In this document: piece after piece, positions 10,993 to 19,554 of the stretch
Numbering within the stretch: position 1 is the first letter of the stretch
Layout of the letters: every line of letters starts with the position of its first letter
Assembly (NCBI RefSeq): GCF_015223355.1
Contig: NZ_JADFFK010000017.1
Span: 62,001-126,000 of the forward strand
Source: Salipiger mangrovisoli
Lineage (GTDB): Bacteria > Pseudomonadota > Alphaproteobacteria > Rhodobacterales > Rhodobacteraceae
DNA: 64,000 bases
Direction: 5' to 3'
Position numbers and translations under genes: made by a program
The notes under the pieces: generated by a model
Told to the model about the DNA's origin: nothing
Databases searched by the model: none
Seen by the model: only the letters and a program-made list of their open reading frames with translations

Positions 10993-11086
10993 TGACTCCA
11001 TCAGTAGCGCAGGAAGAGAAGACCAAGCGCATGAACATGCAGCCATCTTACCGGCTCGGGACGATCCAACCGTGGAAGATTGGCGA

Positions 11087-11116
11087 AGCGCCCGGCTGAG
11101 ATTTCAGCCGGGCGCT
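11087..11116. terminator. Strong hairpin downstream of the PRC-barrel gene
   Basis: A perfect 13-bp stem (AGCGCCCGGCTGA and its complement) with a 4-nt loop, 37 nt after the stop codon of the leftward PRC-barrel gene. No long T run follows, so termination may be weak or the hairpin may stabilise the 3' end. Confidence 0.55.
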
Positions 11117-11152
11117 GACAAAGTTCCGCATCTCAATGGCGTGCGAAGCGCG

Positions 11153-11803
11153 TCATTCTGTAGGTGCGGCGCCCATCGTCCCGGCTTCGCCACCCGTCAT
11201 ACCTGTCTCGCTGTTCATGTCGGTTCCGGTTGCACCCATCGCATCACCCGTTGCCGGGGGCGGGGTCTCCTTGTCACGGTACTGGTATTCGGGCGCGGCG
11301 TCTGCTTCCTCTCGCGTCATGGCGAGCTGAATGGCGTTGCCGTCGTACTGGATGTCCAACTGGCTATAGTCGACCGCGATGTCCTTTTCGCCAATGCCCA
11401 GGAAGCCGCCGACACCTAGGATCACGGCTGTGATCTGTCCGTCCTCGGTGATGATGAAATCCTTGATGCTGCCGATGGTCTCCCCGTCCGGTGAGGTCAC
11501 CGACGTGCTGAGCAGCCAATCGCCGAGCATCTCGGCGCTATCCTGTTGCGGTACGACAGCGTCCGAGGGTGGCACCGTTGTTTCGCTGTCTGCGCTTTCG
11601 GCGGCCATGCCTTCGGCCGGAGCGGACTCGGTCGCCATGTCACCGGCTGCGGGCGCGCGCCCCGCCATCCCAGCGTCCGGAGTTTCGCCCTCCGTCTGTT
11701 CGGCAGGGGCTTGGTCCGTTGGCTGGATGGTCGTTTCCTGAGCCCAGCCCGAACCTGTCACGATGGGAAGAGCGATAGCAGTGATATAAAAATACTTTTT
11801 CAT
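11153..11803 (-). CDS. Exported PRC-barrel domain protein
   Basis: A 216-aa protein with a clear signal peptide (MKKYFYITAIALPIVTGSGWA, cut near residue 22). A low-complexity acidic Ala/Glu/Pro/Met linker (about 23-88) precedes one PRC-barrel domain (about 92-165: SPDGETIGSIKDFIITEDG, AVILGVGGFLGIGEKDIAV). The tail is Gly/Met/Thr-rich. PRC-barrels are small beta folds in photosynthetic reaction centre H and RimM; free exported copies are common in alphaproteobacteria and have no settled role. AGGAGG lies just upstream of the start. It stands alone, with its own terminator hairpin. Confidence 0.85.
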   Translation of the reverse strand: MKKYFYITAIALPIVTGSGWAQETTIQPTDQAPAEQTEGETPDAGMAGRAPAAGDMATESAPAEGMAAESADSETTVPPSDAVVPQQDSAEMLGDWLLSTSVTSPDGETIGSIKDFIITEDGQITAVILGVGGFLGIGEKDIAVDYSQLDIQYDGNAIQLAMTREEADAAPEYQYRDKETPPPATGDAMGATGTDMNSETGMTGGEAGTMGAAPTE

Positions 11804-12066
11804 GGTCTTGGTCCTCCTGACAGATCAACAAGTCTTTGCAGGAGATGGTTCGGCTGGCTTCTTGCTGTTTGTTCACCTTAGCACCGAAGACGCTATTTCT
11901 TGCCGAATTTTCGGCCGTATAGTGGCAATCCGGCGCGCAACGCGGTTCACGCACCAACGCGGTGGAACTGAGGGTATCGGTATAGGGTTGAATCCTCTGG
12001 TGCCGCTCTTCTCAGGCCCCAAGTGGAGTAGGTAGGCGCACGTTCATTGCGATTTTACGACATAGC

Positions 12067-12738
12067 CTATAGCCGTGGAAAATCGCGAGCGTTTGGCCAA
12101 GCGTGGTAAGGATCTTTCGACACGATCGGCGCCCCCAAATCGTCCGCCAGCTCGATCATCCACGCCGCGACCAACTTGTCCGACGGGCAGATGTCGATAT
12201 TCACGTCACGGTCCAGAAGCCGACGGAATGCGCGGAGATCACCCTCTTCGCCCAACGACGTCCGGCAGGCGTCAGGGGCCAGAACGATATGCGGCGTGAC
12301 CCGCTGCGCGTGCAGCATATCGATCACGGTGCGCAGTGCCTCCAGATTTGGGGCCCCACCCTCCCTGCACATCACATCCATGCCATCGACGATGGCGAGA
12401 TCCCGGCGCCAAGCCCGCAGTGGCGACACAAGCTCTTTGGAGGCGACCACGGACACGTCGAGACTTGGCGACTCCGCTTTGCGATGGGCCCGAACAGAGC
12501 CACTGGCAACCACACCAACACGGGGTGCGCCGTCTTCTCCCTGTGACGCAGTCAGCCGCGCAGGGAACACTGAGGCCGCGTCTGAGTGCGTGTGAGAGGC
12601 GCGCAATGGAGCGGTTTTCGCATCCGCAATGCGGCCGGTCGCGATAAGCTCCGAAGTTTCCGCACCCATGGAAGCTGGATATCTTCGCAACCAGGCAATC
12701 GGCTTTCGGAGGATGTCGAATAAGTACCTGAAAAACAT
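12067..12738 (-). CDS. NYN-domain (Zc3h12a-like) predicted ribonuclease
   Basis: A protein of about 223 aa. The first 20 residues (MFFRYLFDILRKPIAWLRRY) are hydrophobic and basic and may associate with membrane. After a disordered linker, the C-terminal 110 residues resemble the NYN/PIN-like fold: LAIVDGMDVMCREGG gives the first acidic site, a helix with VTPHIVLAPDACR follows, then DICPSDKLVAAWMIELADDLGAPIVSKDPY with the later acidic residues. Such domains are metal-dependent RNases. A start 33 codons further upstream is possible. No operon partner is evident. Family assignment is from motif layout only. Confidence 0.5.
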   Translation of the reverse strand: MFFRYLFDILRKPIAWLRRYPASMGAETSELIATGRIADAKTAPLRASHTHSDAASVFPARLTASQGEDGAPRVGVVASGSVRAHRKAESPSLDVSVVASKELVSPLRAWRRDLAIVDGMDVMCREGGAPNLEALRTVIDMLHAQRVTPHIVLAPDACRTSLGEEGDLRAFRRLLDRDVNIDICPSDKLVAAWMIELADDLGAPIVSKDPYHAWPNARDFPRL

Positions 12739-12951
12739 TTTTCGTGTAATTGATGCAGTGCAGCGCAATGGTGATAGAAAGACCGCCCGCAGCAGGGGCA
12801 TCGGTGAAGAACCAGCCACTTTCCGGGACGCCTTCACTGTCTCACCATCGCCTTAGCGAAGTCCAGCGTCATTATGAATGGCGGCCGCGACGGTGAAGCA
12901 GTCCCTTTGCTGCCTGCAGATTTTCGCGGAACGACTTGAGGGCATGGCTCA

Positions 12952-13146
12952 ATGGGTGATTTTGTCCTTGTCTGCGGCCCGAAGGGGCATGTTTGGCATG
13001 GTGCTCACATCCTGGTAACAGAAAGGGCCCAAAACCATGTCGTGACAAGTCTCGGCACCTTCAGACGCGACCGCTACGGCACACTCCGCCTCGAGACTGA
13101 CCCTGCCTTCCACATTGAGGAGGACCCGGAAGCAGAGCAGACTTGA
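12952..13146 (+). CDS. Small hypothetical protein
   Basis: A 64-aa frame (MGDFVLVCGPKGHVWHGAHI...) with balanced composition and an acidic end (EEDPEAEQT). An antisense frame of similar length competes, and no clear ribosome binding site is visible. It could be real or chance. I do not recognise it. Confidence 0.25.
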   Translation: MGDFVLVCGPKGHVWHGAHILVTERAQNHVVTSLGTFRRDRYGTLRLETDPAFHIEEDPEAEQT

Positions 13147-13619
13147 CCATGGCGCCAATCAACCACTTGGGAGCGGTTGAAGCAAAAGAGCCTTTGTGGC
13201 GCACGATGTTCGACCGGCATGATGTTGTTGCGGTGGTCAGCCAGCAAGGGGCGAACGGGGAGCCGGAATACGGTTTCGACCAGATTTTCGATGCCGCTCT
13301 GGCGATGACCTTGCTCTCCTCCACCCCCCAGGCTGTTGGGCCTGGGAGGATCGCCGGCGAAATTGACCGACGGGCCGGCCGACCTGCTGCTGATCTTCTC
13401 GATCGTCGCCTTCTATCTCGCGATGGAGACGGCCAAACGCATGCGCGACACGCGCCAAGGGCACAACATCAACTGTTCATGATCGTGGGCATTGCGCCCT
13501 CAGTGCGGCGGAACTGCGCACCGCGAGTGCCACGTTCGGCTTTTGAGTTTGGCGATAAGCTTGTCCTGGTCGCCGTCCCCTCTCATCATGCGCATGGACA
13601 TAGCTCTACGGGACCTGTC
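13147..13619. other. Gene-poor stretch with a possible membrane-protein fragment
   Basis: About 470 bp before the SRAP gene. Around 13360-13484 one plus-strand frame reads KLTDGPADLLLIFSIVAF followed by YLAMETAKRMRD and a stop. It looks like the C-terminal end of a small membrane protein, but it has no start in the same frame. I regard it as a gene remnant of unknown origin. Confidence 0.3.
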
Positions 13620-14249
13620 ATGTGCAACCTCTATGCCAATCGAACCCCTCAGGACCTGATCAAGGGGCTCTTTCCCGACAGGACCGTCATCGACCGGATC
13701 GGGAACTTCGAGCCGCGGGACGGGATTTACCCGGACCAGACGGGCATGATTCTGCGCAACGAGGGCAAGGACGCGGTGCTACAGATGGCCCGATGGGGCA
13801 TGCCGAGCCCGCCGCAGTTCCACAGCAAGTCCGGGATTGATCGTGGCGTGACGAACATCCGAAACATCGGCTCGCCGCACTGGCGGCGCTGGCTGAAGCC
13901 CGAGCACCGTTGCCTGGTGCCACTGAGCGCCTTCGCCGAGCCAGCAGGCACTGGAAAGGGCAACGCCTGGTTCCGGCTCGCCGAGGATCGGCCCGCGATG
14001 TTCGCCGGGCTTTGGGTCCATGCCTGGAGCAGCATCCGGAAGCTCAAGGATGGAGAGACCACTGATGATCTCTACGGCTTCCTGACCACCGAGCCGAATG
14101 CCGAGGTCGCCGAGATCCATCCCAAGGCAATGCCGGTGATCCTTACTGACCCGGACGAGTGGGAAGCCTGGCTGACGGCGGATTGGTCTGACGCCAAGGC
14201 GCTGCAGCGCCCCCTGACCGACGGCGCGCTTGTGCAGGAGTCGGCATGA
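13620..14249 (+). CDS. SRAP-domain protein (YedK/HMCES family)
   Basis: A 209-aa SOS-response-associated peptidase-fold protein. After Met removal, Cys2 (MCNLYANRT) becomes the N-terminal nucleophile that forms a covalent thiazolidine with abasic sites in single-stranded DNA. The family landmarks are present: PRDGIYPDQTG, the ARWGMPSPP motif, NIRNIGSPHWRRW, CLVPLSAFAEP, FAGLW and the active-site His in EIHPKAMPVIL. The ATG at 13620 was chosen because the catalytic Cys must be residue 2; an open frame continues upstream. It overlaps the nuclease gene by 4 nt (ATGA). Copies on plasmids are common and may protect incoming single-stranded DNA. Confidence 0.93.
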   Translation: MCNLYANRTPQDLIKGLFPDRTVIDRIGNFEPRDGIYPDQTGMILRNEGKDAVLQMARWGMPSPPQFHSKSGIDRGVTNIRNIGSPHWRRWLKPEHRCLVPLSAFAEPAGTGKGNAWFRLAEDRPAMFAGLWVHAWSSIRKLKDGETTDDLYGFLTTEPNAEVAEIHPKAMPVILTDPDEWEAWLTADWSDAKALQRPLTDGALVQESA

Positions 14250-14773
14250 CCCGCCGAGGTCGCCGGTCGGGGGGCCGCTCGAATGTTGTCGACATCGGCA
14301 AGGGGCGGCGGCGGCGCCCCGCGAGGACACCCAAGTCCCGCCGCCCGAGGCGCGGTCGCTCGATCGCGCCGTTCCTCATCGTGGCGGTTGCCGTGAGCAT
14401 CGCTTATTTCGGTGAGCAGCTCATGGAAGGCGGCGGCGTTCAGTTGCCGCGCGTGATCCGCCATGGCGGTGAAAGCAGCAACGCGAGCGCGGGGCCGCTC
14501 TCGGGCACAGTGACCCATGTCCGGGATGGCGACACAATCGAGGTGACGCGCGTTCCCGTTCGGATCGCAAACCTCGACTGCGCGGAGCTCGGCACGGCGG
14601 CTGGCAGTCGCGCGACCGAGCGGATGCGCGAATTGGTTCGCGGCCAAGCCGTGAGCTGCCGCCTGAGCGGCCGGCAGTCCTATGACCGTGAAGTCGGGAC
14701 CTGTGCTCTGGCTGACGGACGTGATTTGGGCCGCGTGCTCATCGACGAAGGGCTTTGCGGGAGATGGCGGTGA
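14246..14773 (+). CDS. Membrane-anchored thermonuclease-family (SNase-like) protein
   Basis: A 175-aa protein with a very basic N-terminus (about 1-40), one transmembrane helix (about 41-58) and a C-terminal SNase-like OB-fold domain (about 82-170: SGTVTHVRDGDTIEV, RIANLDCAEL, YDREVGTCAL). The Arg/Asp/Glu constellation of staphylococcal nuclease is partly conserved (DGDT, R in VRIANLD, R in YDREV). The topology predicts the nuclease domain on the periplasmic face. It is translationally coupled to the SRAP gene. Activity against DNA or RNA is a family-level inference. Confidence 0.85.
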   Translation: MTRRGRRSGGRSNVVDIGKGRRRRPARTPKSRRPRRGRSIAPFLIVAVAVSIAYFGEQLMEGGGVQLPRVIRHGGESSNASAGPLSGTVTHVRDGDTIEVTRVPVRIANLDCAELGTAAGSRATERMRELVRGQAVSCRLSGRQSYDREVGTCALADGRDLGRVLIDEGLCGRWR

Positions 14774-15601
14774 GACCGGGGCTCGCCTCCCAAAATTGAA
14801 GAGCCTAACCCCGGCGATGAGCGGTTCCGTGAGTGGGAAGATTTGCTCAAGGCTCTTCTTATCAAGGACCGCCAGATGACGGAACGCGGACCTATGTCGC
14901 AGGTGCATCGAAGTGGAGCCACATGCTTGACGCTTTGTGGGCTAAAAAGGCATCGTTGTTAGCCGGGAGCGTTTCCTGCCGGGGCAGGCGGATGAAGAGA
15001 CTGTCCGGATGTCCTGCTCGGCATGGATCATGCCTGTGGCCGCTGTCGATGTCACCGATCTGCGCTTTTCTCCCTTAACAGTGCAGCGCGGTGATCGACC
15101 GTTACCTGTGCCGAGCACACTCGTGGGCAGACCCGGCCGCCAGTTGCGTGGTACTCCTTGCGGTCGCCCGACGTTTCTCGCATTCGCATAAGCGCTATTT
15201 CGTTGGACCTCTCTCTTGGTGCCAAGACTGCCGGAGCTCTTGCGGGGTCGGCGTCTTGTAGAAATGCTCAGAGGACCGGCACCGCCAGATGTGCCCTCGT
15301 GCACGCCACGGTCTTCGGCGGGGCGATGCCGCGCTGGTCGCTGCGCCCAGGAGCCCAGGCCCAGTCCTCCGGCCCGCCGACACGGTAGGTCTCGTCTACC
15401 TGCAGCACCTCGGCGGTGTGCTCGATTGCCGAAGTCTCGATCACCGGCTCAGCGCCCGCTACTGCTTTCTGAAACTCAGCAATCTTCTGACGAATGCGGA
15501 CGCCGGAACATCCTGATAGCGACACTGCGTAGGGCCGCCGTTTCATCGCCACCCTTGTCGCGCTCGCAATTAGGGCCATACTCCGCCGCCACCAGTACCA
15601 A
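14774..15601. other. Gene-poor stretch with possible remnants
   Basis: About 830 bp without an intact recognisable gene. On the minus strand, around 15270-15530, an open frame has protein-like composition (RIRQKIAEFQKAVAGAEPV, AEVLQVDETYRVGG) but runs into unrelated sequence at its N-terminus. A second short minus frame ends EHFYKTPTPQELRQSW. Both look like decayed genes; I cannot name them. Confidence 0.35.
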
Positions 15602-16807
15602 GTGATTGCCGTGACCACCACACCCGCCCGCACCTACCTCGTCGTCCTCACCGCGCTCGGCGCCACACATCTTCTGAACGACCTGATGCAGTCGCTGATC
15701 CCGGCGGCCTATCCGATCCTGAAGGAGGCATACGGCCTCGACTTCGTGCAGATCGGGCTGATCACGATGACCTTCCAGATCGCCGGATCATTGCTGCAGC
15801 CGGTCATGGGGATGGTGACCGACCGTTATCCGGCGCCCTACTCGCCGGTCGTCGGCATGGTCTTCACCCTTTCGGGGCTGATCTGCCTCGCCTTCGCGGG
15901 AAGCTATTGTGGGATCCTTGTAGCGGTCGCGCTGATCGGCATCGGCTCCTCGATCTTCCACCCGGAGGCAACCCGGACAGCGCGCTATGCCGCGGGCGAC
16001 CGGCAGGGGTTGGCGCAGGGGATTTTCCAGGTGGGAGGTCAGGCGGGCGGCGCACTGGGACCGGTCCTTGCCGCACTGATCATCGTACCCTGGGGGCAGC
16101 CAAGCCTCGCTTGGTTTGCGGTGCTCGCGCTGCTCGCGATGCTGCTCTTGACCTGGATCGGCAGCCAGCAGCACCGGATCCGGGCAGAGTTCACCCACCG
16201 CTCGGCCCGCAGGCAGGCCGAAGTCCCCGCATCGAAGCGAAGCGCCGCGACAGTCGCCTTGGGATTGTTCGTCCTCACATTCCTGATGTTCACCAAGAAC
16301 ACTTATGGCGAGAGCTTCCGGTCCTTCTACACCTTCTACCTCATCGAAAAGTTCGGCCTGTCGATTCCCGCCTCGCAGATGATGTTGTTCCTCTTTCTCA
16401 TGGCCGCAGCAGTGGGCGTGCTGATCGGCGGCGTCGTCGGCGACGCAATCGGACGGCGGCAGATCATCTGGATCTCGGTGCTGGGACCGCTGCCCCTGAC
16501 ACTGATCCTGCCTTACGCCGACCTGTTCTGGACCGGCGTGCTGACGATAGCGATCAACCTGATCATGGCCAGCGCCTTTGCCTCGATCCTGATCTACGCG
16601 ATGGACCTGCTGCCGAACCGCATCGGGCTGATCGGAGGACTCTTCTACGGCCTGAACTTCGGCCTCGGAGGTATCGCGGCGGCGCTGCTCGGCATGCTGG
16701 CGGACAGCTACGGGGTTGAAGCGGTTTATCGGCTCTGTGCGTTTCTGCCGCTGGCGGGACTTGCCGTTTGGTTCTTGCCGCCGATTGAGGAACGGCGCGT
16801 TCGATAG
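15602..16807 (+). CDS. MFS transporter, fosmidomycin-resistance (Fsr) type
   Basis: A 401-aa major-facilitator protein with twelve predicted membrane helices in two halves of six and a central hydrophilic loop (about 195-215). The N-terminus LTALGATHLLNDLMQSLIPAAYPIL and the loop-2 motif GMVTDRYPAPYSP match the Fsr subgroup, proton-driven drug exporters first found for fosmidomycin. Start: GTG at 15602 or GTG at 15611; neither has a strong ribosome binding site. It stands alone, so the true substrate is unknown. Confidence 0.88.
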   Translation: MIAVTTTPARTYLVVLTALGATHLLNDLMQSLIPAAYPILKEAYGLDFVQIGLITMTFQIAGSLLQPVMGMVTDRYPAPYSPVVGMVFTLSGLICLAFAGSYCGILVAVALIGIGSSIFHPEATRTARYAAGDRQGLAQGIFQVGGQAGGALGPVLAALIIVPWGQPSLAWFAVLALLAMLLLTWIGSQQHRIRAEFTHRSARRQAEVPASKRSAATVALGLFVLTFLMFTKNTYGESFRSFYTFYLIEKFGLSIPASQMMLFLFLMAAAVGVLIGGVVGDAIGRRQIIWISVLGPLPLTLILPYADLFWTGVLTIAINLIMASAFASILIYAMDLLPNRIGLIGGLFYGLNFGLGGIAAALLGMLADSYGVEAVYRLCAFLPLAGLAVWFLPPIEERRVR

Positions 16808-17003
16808 GATAAAGCGAATGGCTGTTTCGGGCCGGTCGCCCCATGTGCCCTGTCGTGGAGGTTTTCCCAGACTGCTGCACTGCCGCATGACGGCACCGAG
16901 CCCATAGCGGCACAGCGGCTTCATATAAATTAGCAGAGGATCTAGCCGACTTGACTTAATCCCGTGTTCTGTTTTGCATCGGGTTCGAATTGGAGCATAC
17001 CCC

Positions 17004-17609
17004 TTGAAAAACAACTACATCCTAGTCGACTTTGAGAATGTTCAGCCCAAGAACCTCGGGTTACTTCGAGGGCATCCCCTCAAATTGATGGTATTCGTAG
17101 GGGCCAACCAAAAGAGTGTGCCTTTTGACTTTGCCAAGTCACTCCAAGATTTGGGAGAAAACGCTGGTTATCAGAAGGTAACAGGGATTGGCGCTAACGC
17201 CTTAGATTTTCATATCGCGTTCTATATGGGAGAAATCGCAGCCAAGGATGCCAATGCATACTTTCACGTGATTTCCCGTGACAAAGGCTTCGACCCACTG
17301 ATTGAACATTTGCGAGAAAGAAAGATCCACGCTCTCCGTCATGTTGACCTATTCGAGATCCCATTCGTCAAAATCTCTAACGCCAGCTCGCTGGACCAAA
17401 AAATCGAAGCGATTGTTGACAGCTTGAGGTCCAGAGGAACTGCGCGTCCAAGAAAGATCAAAACCCTCAAAGGAACCGTGAACGCGCTTTTCATGAAGAC
17501 CTTGGACCAAGATAATCTGGAAGCGTTAGTTGATGAGTTAAAAAGACGTGGTCACGTTGTCTTTAATGAACATTCCGTCAGCTATGGCCCTAGCATTGCC
17601 CGACATTGA
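17004..17609 (+). CDS. PIN-like/NYN-domain protein
   Basis: A 201-aa protein from a TTG start (KNNYILVDFENVQP) with GGAG 8 nt upstream. The N-terminal 130 residues form a PIN/NYN-type fold: ILVDFENVQ supplies the first Asp, GANALDFHIAFYMGEIA the central Asp, and FHVISRDKGFDPLIEHL the last Asp. A C-terminal 55-residue basic region follows (RPRKIKTLKGTVNALFMKTL), possibly an RNA- or DNA-binding helix bundle. The segment is distinctly AT-richer than its neighbours, a sign of recent transfer. It is probably a metal-dependent nuclease, perhaps an RNase in a defence or toxin role; no partner gene is visible. Confidence 0.7.
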   Translation: MKNNYILVDFENVQPKNLGLLRGHPLKLMVFVGANQKSVPFDFAKSLQDLGENAGYQKVTGIGANALDFHIAFYMGEIAAKDANAYFHVISRDKGFDPLIEHLRERKIHALRHVDLFEIPFVKISNASSLDQKIEAIVDSLRSRGTARPRKIKTLKGTVNALFMKTLDQDNLEALVDELKRRGHVVFNEHSVSYGPSIARH

Positions 17610-17994
17610 CCGTTTGTTGGGCTCAGAGTTGGCGCGTGACGGACGACCGTTTTGTCCTGCACATGAGCCGCTCGGGCGGGTGGCGGCGAACGTCGGTAGC
17701 AGCCCAAAACGGCCGTCGATATCCGCGGCACCTTGCCGGCTACCTGTATCCCCACGCGATGTGCACCGCATCCGGGTAGACCAGCCTATCGCCCCGCTTG
17801 TAGGGCGTCATCTCGATCCCAACATCTTCGATCAGGGCTGAGCCAGTTCATTCTTGCCAATCGACATCGCGGGATCAGCAGCCAGATCGAGCGATCCAGC
17901 TTCTGATCCCGGTATGTTGCGGGTTTCCGCCGAAGGTTCCCAGCAGCACTTCGACGACAGGGAGATATTCGCCTATAGGTTGTGCCGCAGAACA
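17610..17994. other. Gene-poor stretch
   Basis: About 385 bp. On the minus strand a short frame (ALIEDVGIEMTPYKRGDRLV... ending AWGYR at about 17745) looks like the C-terminal end of a lost gene. Nothing else is supported. Confidence 0.3.
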
Positions 17995-18330
17995 ATGGAG
18001 AGGCGCGTGGCAGAAGAAATCCTGACCCTAACAGAAGTCGATGAGGAGGGGGTTTTCGACAAGATCGGGGCGCGGTTCGATAAAGTCAAACCTGGGACGA
18101 CGCTACGTGTGCGCATGCCTCTCGAACTCGGCGTGACGTTCCTGGAGGAGATGGGCTCGACCGACCCAACCGCCGAGGGTCAGGTGGTGCAGGTCTCCGC
18201 GGGTTTCTCCGCCTTCATGCAGCAACATAGCCATGCGTGCGCCAAGTATAACCTGAGCATGTTCAAGGAACGAGAGGCGTTTCTGGCGGTGTTAACCATG
18301 AAGAAGCGTCCGGCTGGATCACTGGCCTGA
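17995..18330 (+). CDS. Hypothetical protein
   Basis: A frame of 111 aa with protein-like composition, mainly helical, rich in Glu and Lys (LTEVDEEGVFDKIGARFDKV). Two starts are possible: ATG at 17995, or GTG at 18007, which has GGAGAGG at a better distance. I do not recognise a family. There are no membrane segments or signal peptide, so it is probably cytoplasmic. It stands alone between two gene-poor stretches. Confidence 0.55.
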   Translation: MERRVAEEILTLTEVDEEGVFDKIGARFDKVKPGTTLRVRMPLELGVTFLEEMGSTDPTAEGQVVQVSAGFSAFMQQHSHACAKYNLSMFKEREAFLAVLTMKKRPAGSLA

Positions 18331-18447
18331 TAAGACCCGGACCTCTCCGAAGGTCGACGCTCCTACACCACGCGCGGGGGCACTATCTAGTTTCCGAACC
18401 CTTCAATCAGATAAAGGCTGCATTCACGCATCTCTGCAGACACAAAG

Positions 18448-18476
18448 AAGCCCGCCAGACGAGACCTGGCGGGCTT
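18448..18476 (-). terminator. Terminator hairpin of the small leftward gene
   Basis: An 11-bp perfect stem (AAGCCCGCCAG and its complement) with a 7-nt loop, 22 nt downstream of the stop of the 56-aa gene. T-rich sequence follows on both sides, so it could terminate in either direction. Confidence 0.7.
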
Positions 18477-18497
18477 TCGGATGTCTTGCGAGAAGAC

Positions 18498-18668
18498 TCA
18501 GAGAGAGGCGCTTGCCCGTCGACGTTCACGGACAGTGCCGACCGCATCAATGAGGATTTCTGGGTCTTCGCCTCTAGCAGAGACCTTCCGAGCGATGTCG
18601 AAATCGGACAGGCCGCACTCGAGAAGCTTTTCGACCACCTGAGATTGTTCGCGGGTAAAAATGCCCAT
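18498..18668 (-). CDS. Small hypothetical protein (56 aa)
   Basis: The protein starts MGIFTREQSQVVEKLLECGL and continues with DFDIARKVSARGEDPEI and a basic RERRRAS stretch near its end. AGGAG sits 9 nt upstream of the ATG, and a strong terminator follows 22 nt after the stop, so this is very probably a real single-gene transcript. The helical segment LLECGLSDFDIARKV resembles the recognition part of a small helix-turn-helix, but I cannot assign a family. A TTGACA box at about 18828-18833 may be its -35 element. Confidence 0.6.
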   Translation of the reverse strand: MGIFTREQSQVVEKLLECGLSDFDIARKVSARGEDPEILIDAVGTVRERRRASASL

Positions 18669-19230
18669 GTTGGTGTTCTCCTATTTGTTCGCCCACGCAA
18701 AGCTCCGCACAGGGGCGAAATCATCGTCCTGCAAAGCATTCTGCATGTGTGGGGTGCCGGCGAAGCGGCCGGCGGAAGAAAGCTTCTAGCACAAATGGCC
18801 ATCCCGGCCAAGCGAGTTGAGAGTGTCAATTATGCGCCACATATGTCGCATTCTCGCATCACCCGGGACCCCACTCACCATACGTCATGGAGGCTGCGAC
18901 ATTTGGCCTCTAGGTCGCTCTTGAGCACGGCGTGCACCGAATGGTTGGATCAGCAGCCGTCCCGCAAGCCGGTCCAATATCGGCTTTCCCCAGAGCCCTT
19001 CAGCGTGCCGTGCTCACCCTGGCCCCAACTCGTGGGACGTCGATCTGCGCTGTCAGCCGCGCCGGCCCGCGCTGCCTCTGGAAGAAGACCGGCCGCCCGC
19101 GAGCTGCCCTCGGAGCACATTCGAGCTAGCACGGCCTCCAAGAGGGCTGCGATTTCGCGGTCTTAGACGTATACCAGCTTTCGCCCTGACTAGTGCGCTG
19201 GATCCATTTTCTGGGTTGGTCTGAATCCCC
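18669..19230. other. Intergenic stretch
   Basis: About 560 bp with no supported gene. Near 18833-18848 the minus strand reads GCGACATATGTGGCGC, a near-palindrome, followed downstream by TTGACA. This could be the promoter/operator of the small gene at 18498-18668. Confidence 0.35.
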
Positions 19231-19289
19231 TTGTAGCCTTGCGCTACAATGCTCCTTGCAATAAGGCGAAATGTAGCGTACAGCTACAT
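19231..19289. promoter_or_regulatory. Double operator of the RelE/HTH toxin-antitoxin operon
   Basis: Two palindromes share the core TGTAGC-N5-GCTACA. Site 1 is TTGTAGC/GCTACAA at 19231-19249. Site 2 is ATGTAGC/GCTACAT at 19271-19289, ending 2 nt before the toxin start codon. Their centres are 40 bp apart, close to four helical turns. This is the expected layout for autoregulation by the HTH antitoxin. Confidence 0.75.
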
Positions 19290-19291
19290 CC

Positions 19292-19543
19292 ATGAAGACG
19301 ATCACCTACAGGACCGCCGCCCTTCGCACGCTCCGCAAAATGCCGCGCAACGAGGCGAAGCGGATCACCGAAAAGGTGGAACTCTACGCGACCGATCCCG
19401 AAGCGTTGTCGAACAACGTCAAGTCCCTGAAAGGCCGCGAAGGCATCCGGCTGCGGGTGGGCGACTGGAGAGTGATCCTGGACGATCAGGGCGAGGTGCT
19501 AGACGTCCTAAAAATTGGGCCGCGCGGCGGCGTGTATGACTGA
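19292..19543 (+). CDS. RelE/ParE-superfamily toxin
   Basis: An 83-aa type II toxin of the RelE/HigB group. A basic N-terminal helix (TYRTAALRTLRKMPRNEAKR) is followed by the core strands KGREGIRLRVGDWRVILDD and the C-terminal VLKIGPRGGVYD, in which Arg residues take the place of the catalytic ones in RelE-type mRNA interferases. It precedes its antitoxin by 11 bp, the higBA-like gene order. Expression should be repressed through the double palindrome that overlaps its upstream region. Confidence 0.88.
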   Translation: MKTITYRTAALRTLRKMPRNEAKRITEKVELYATDPEALSNNVKSLKGREGIRLRVGDWRVILDDQGEVLDVLKIGPRGGVYD

Positions 19544-19554
19544 CGGAGGTTAAC

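Noticed and set aside
12949-13158. 69-codon minus-strand frame opposite the small plus frame at 12952
   Set aside because: No ribosome binding site and less balanced composition than the plus frame, which is itself only weakly supported.
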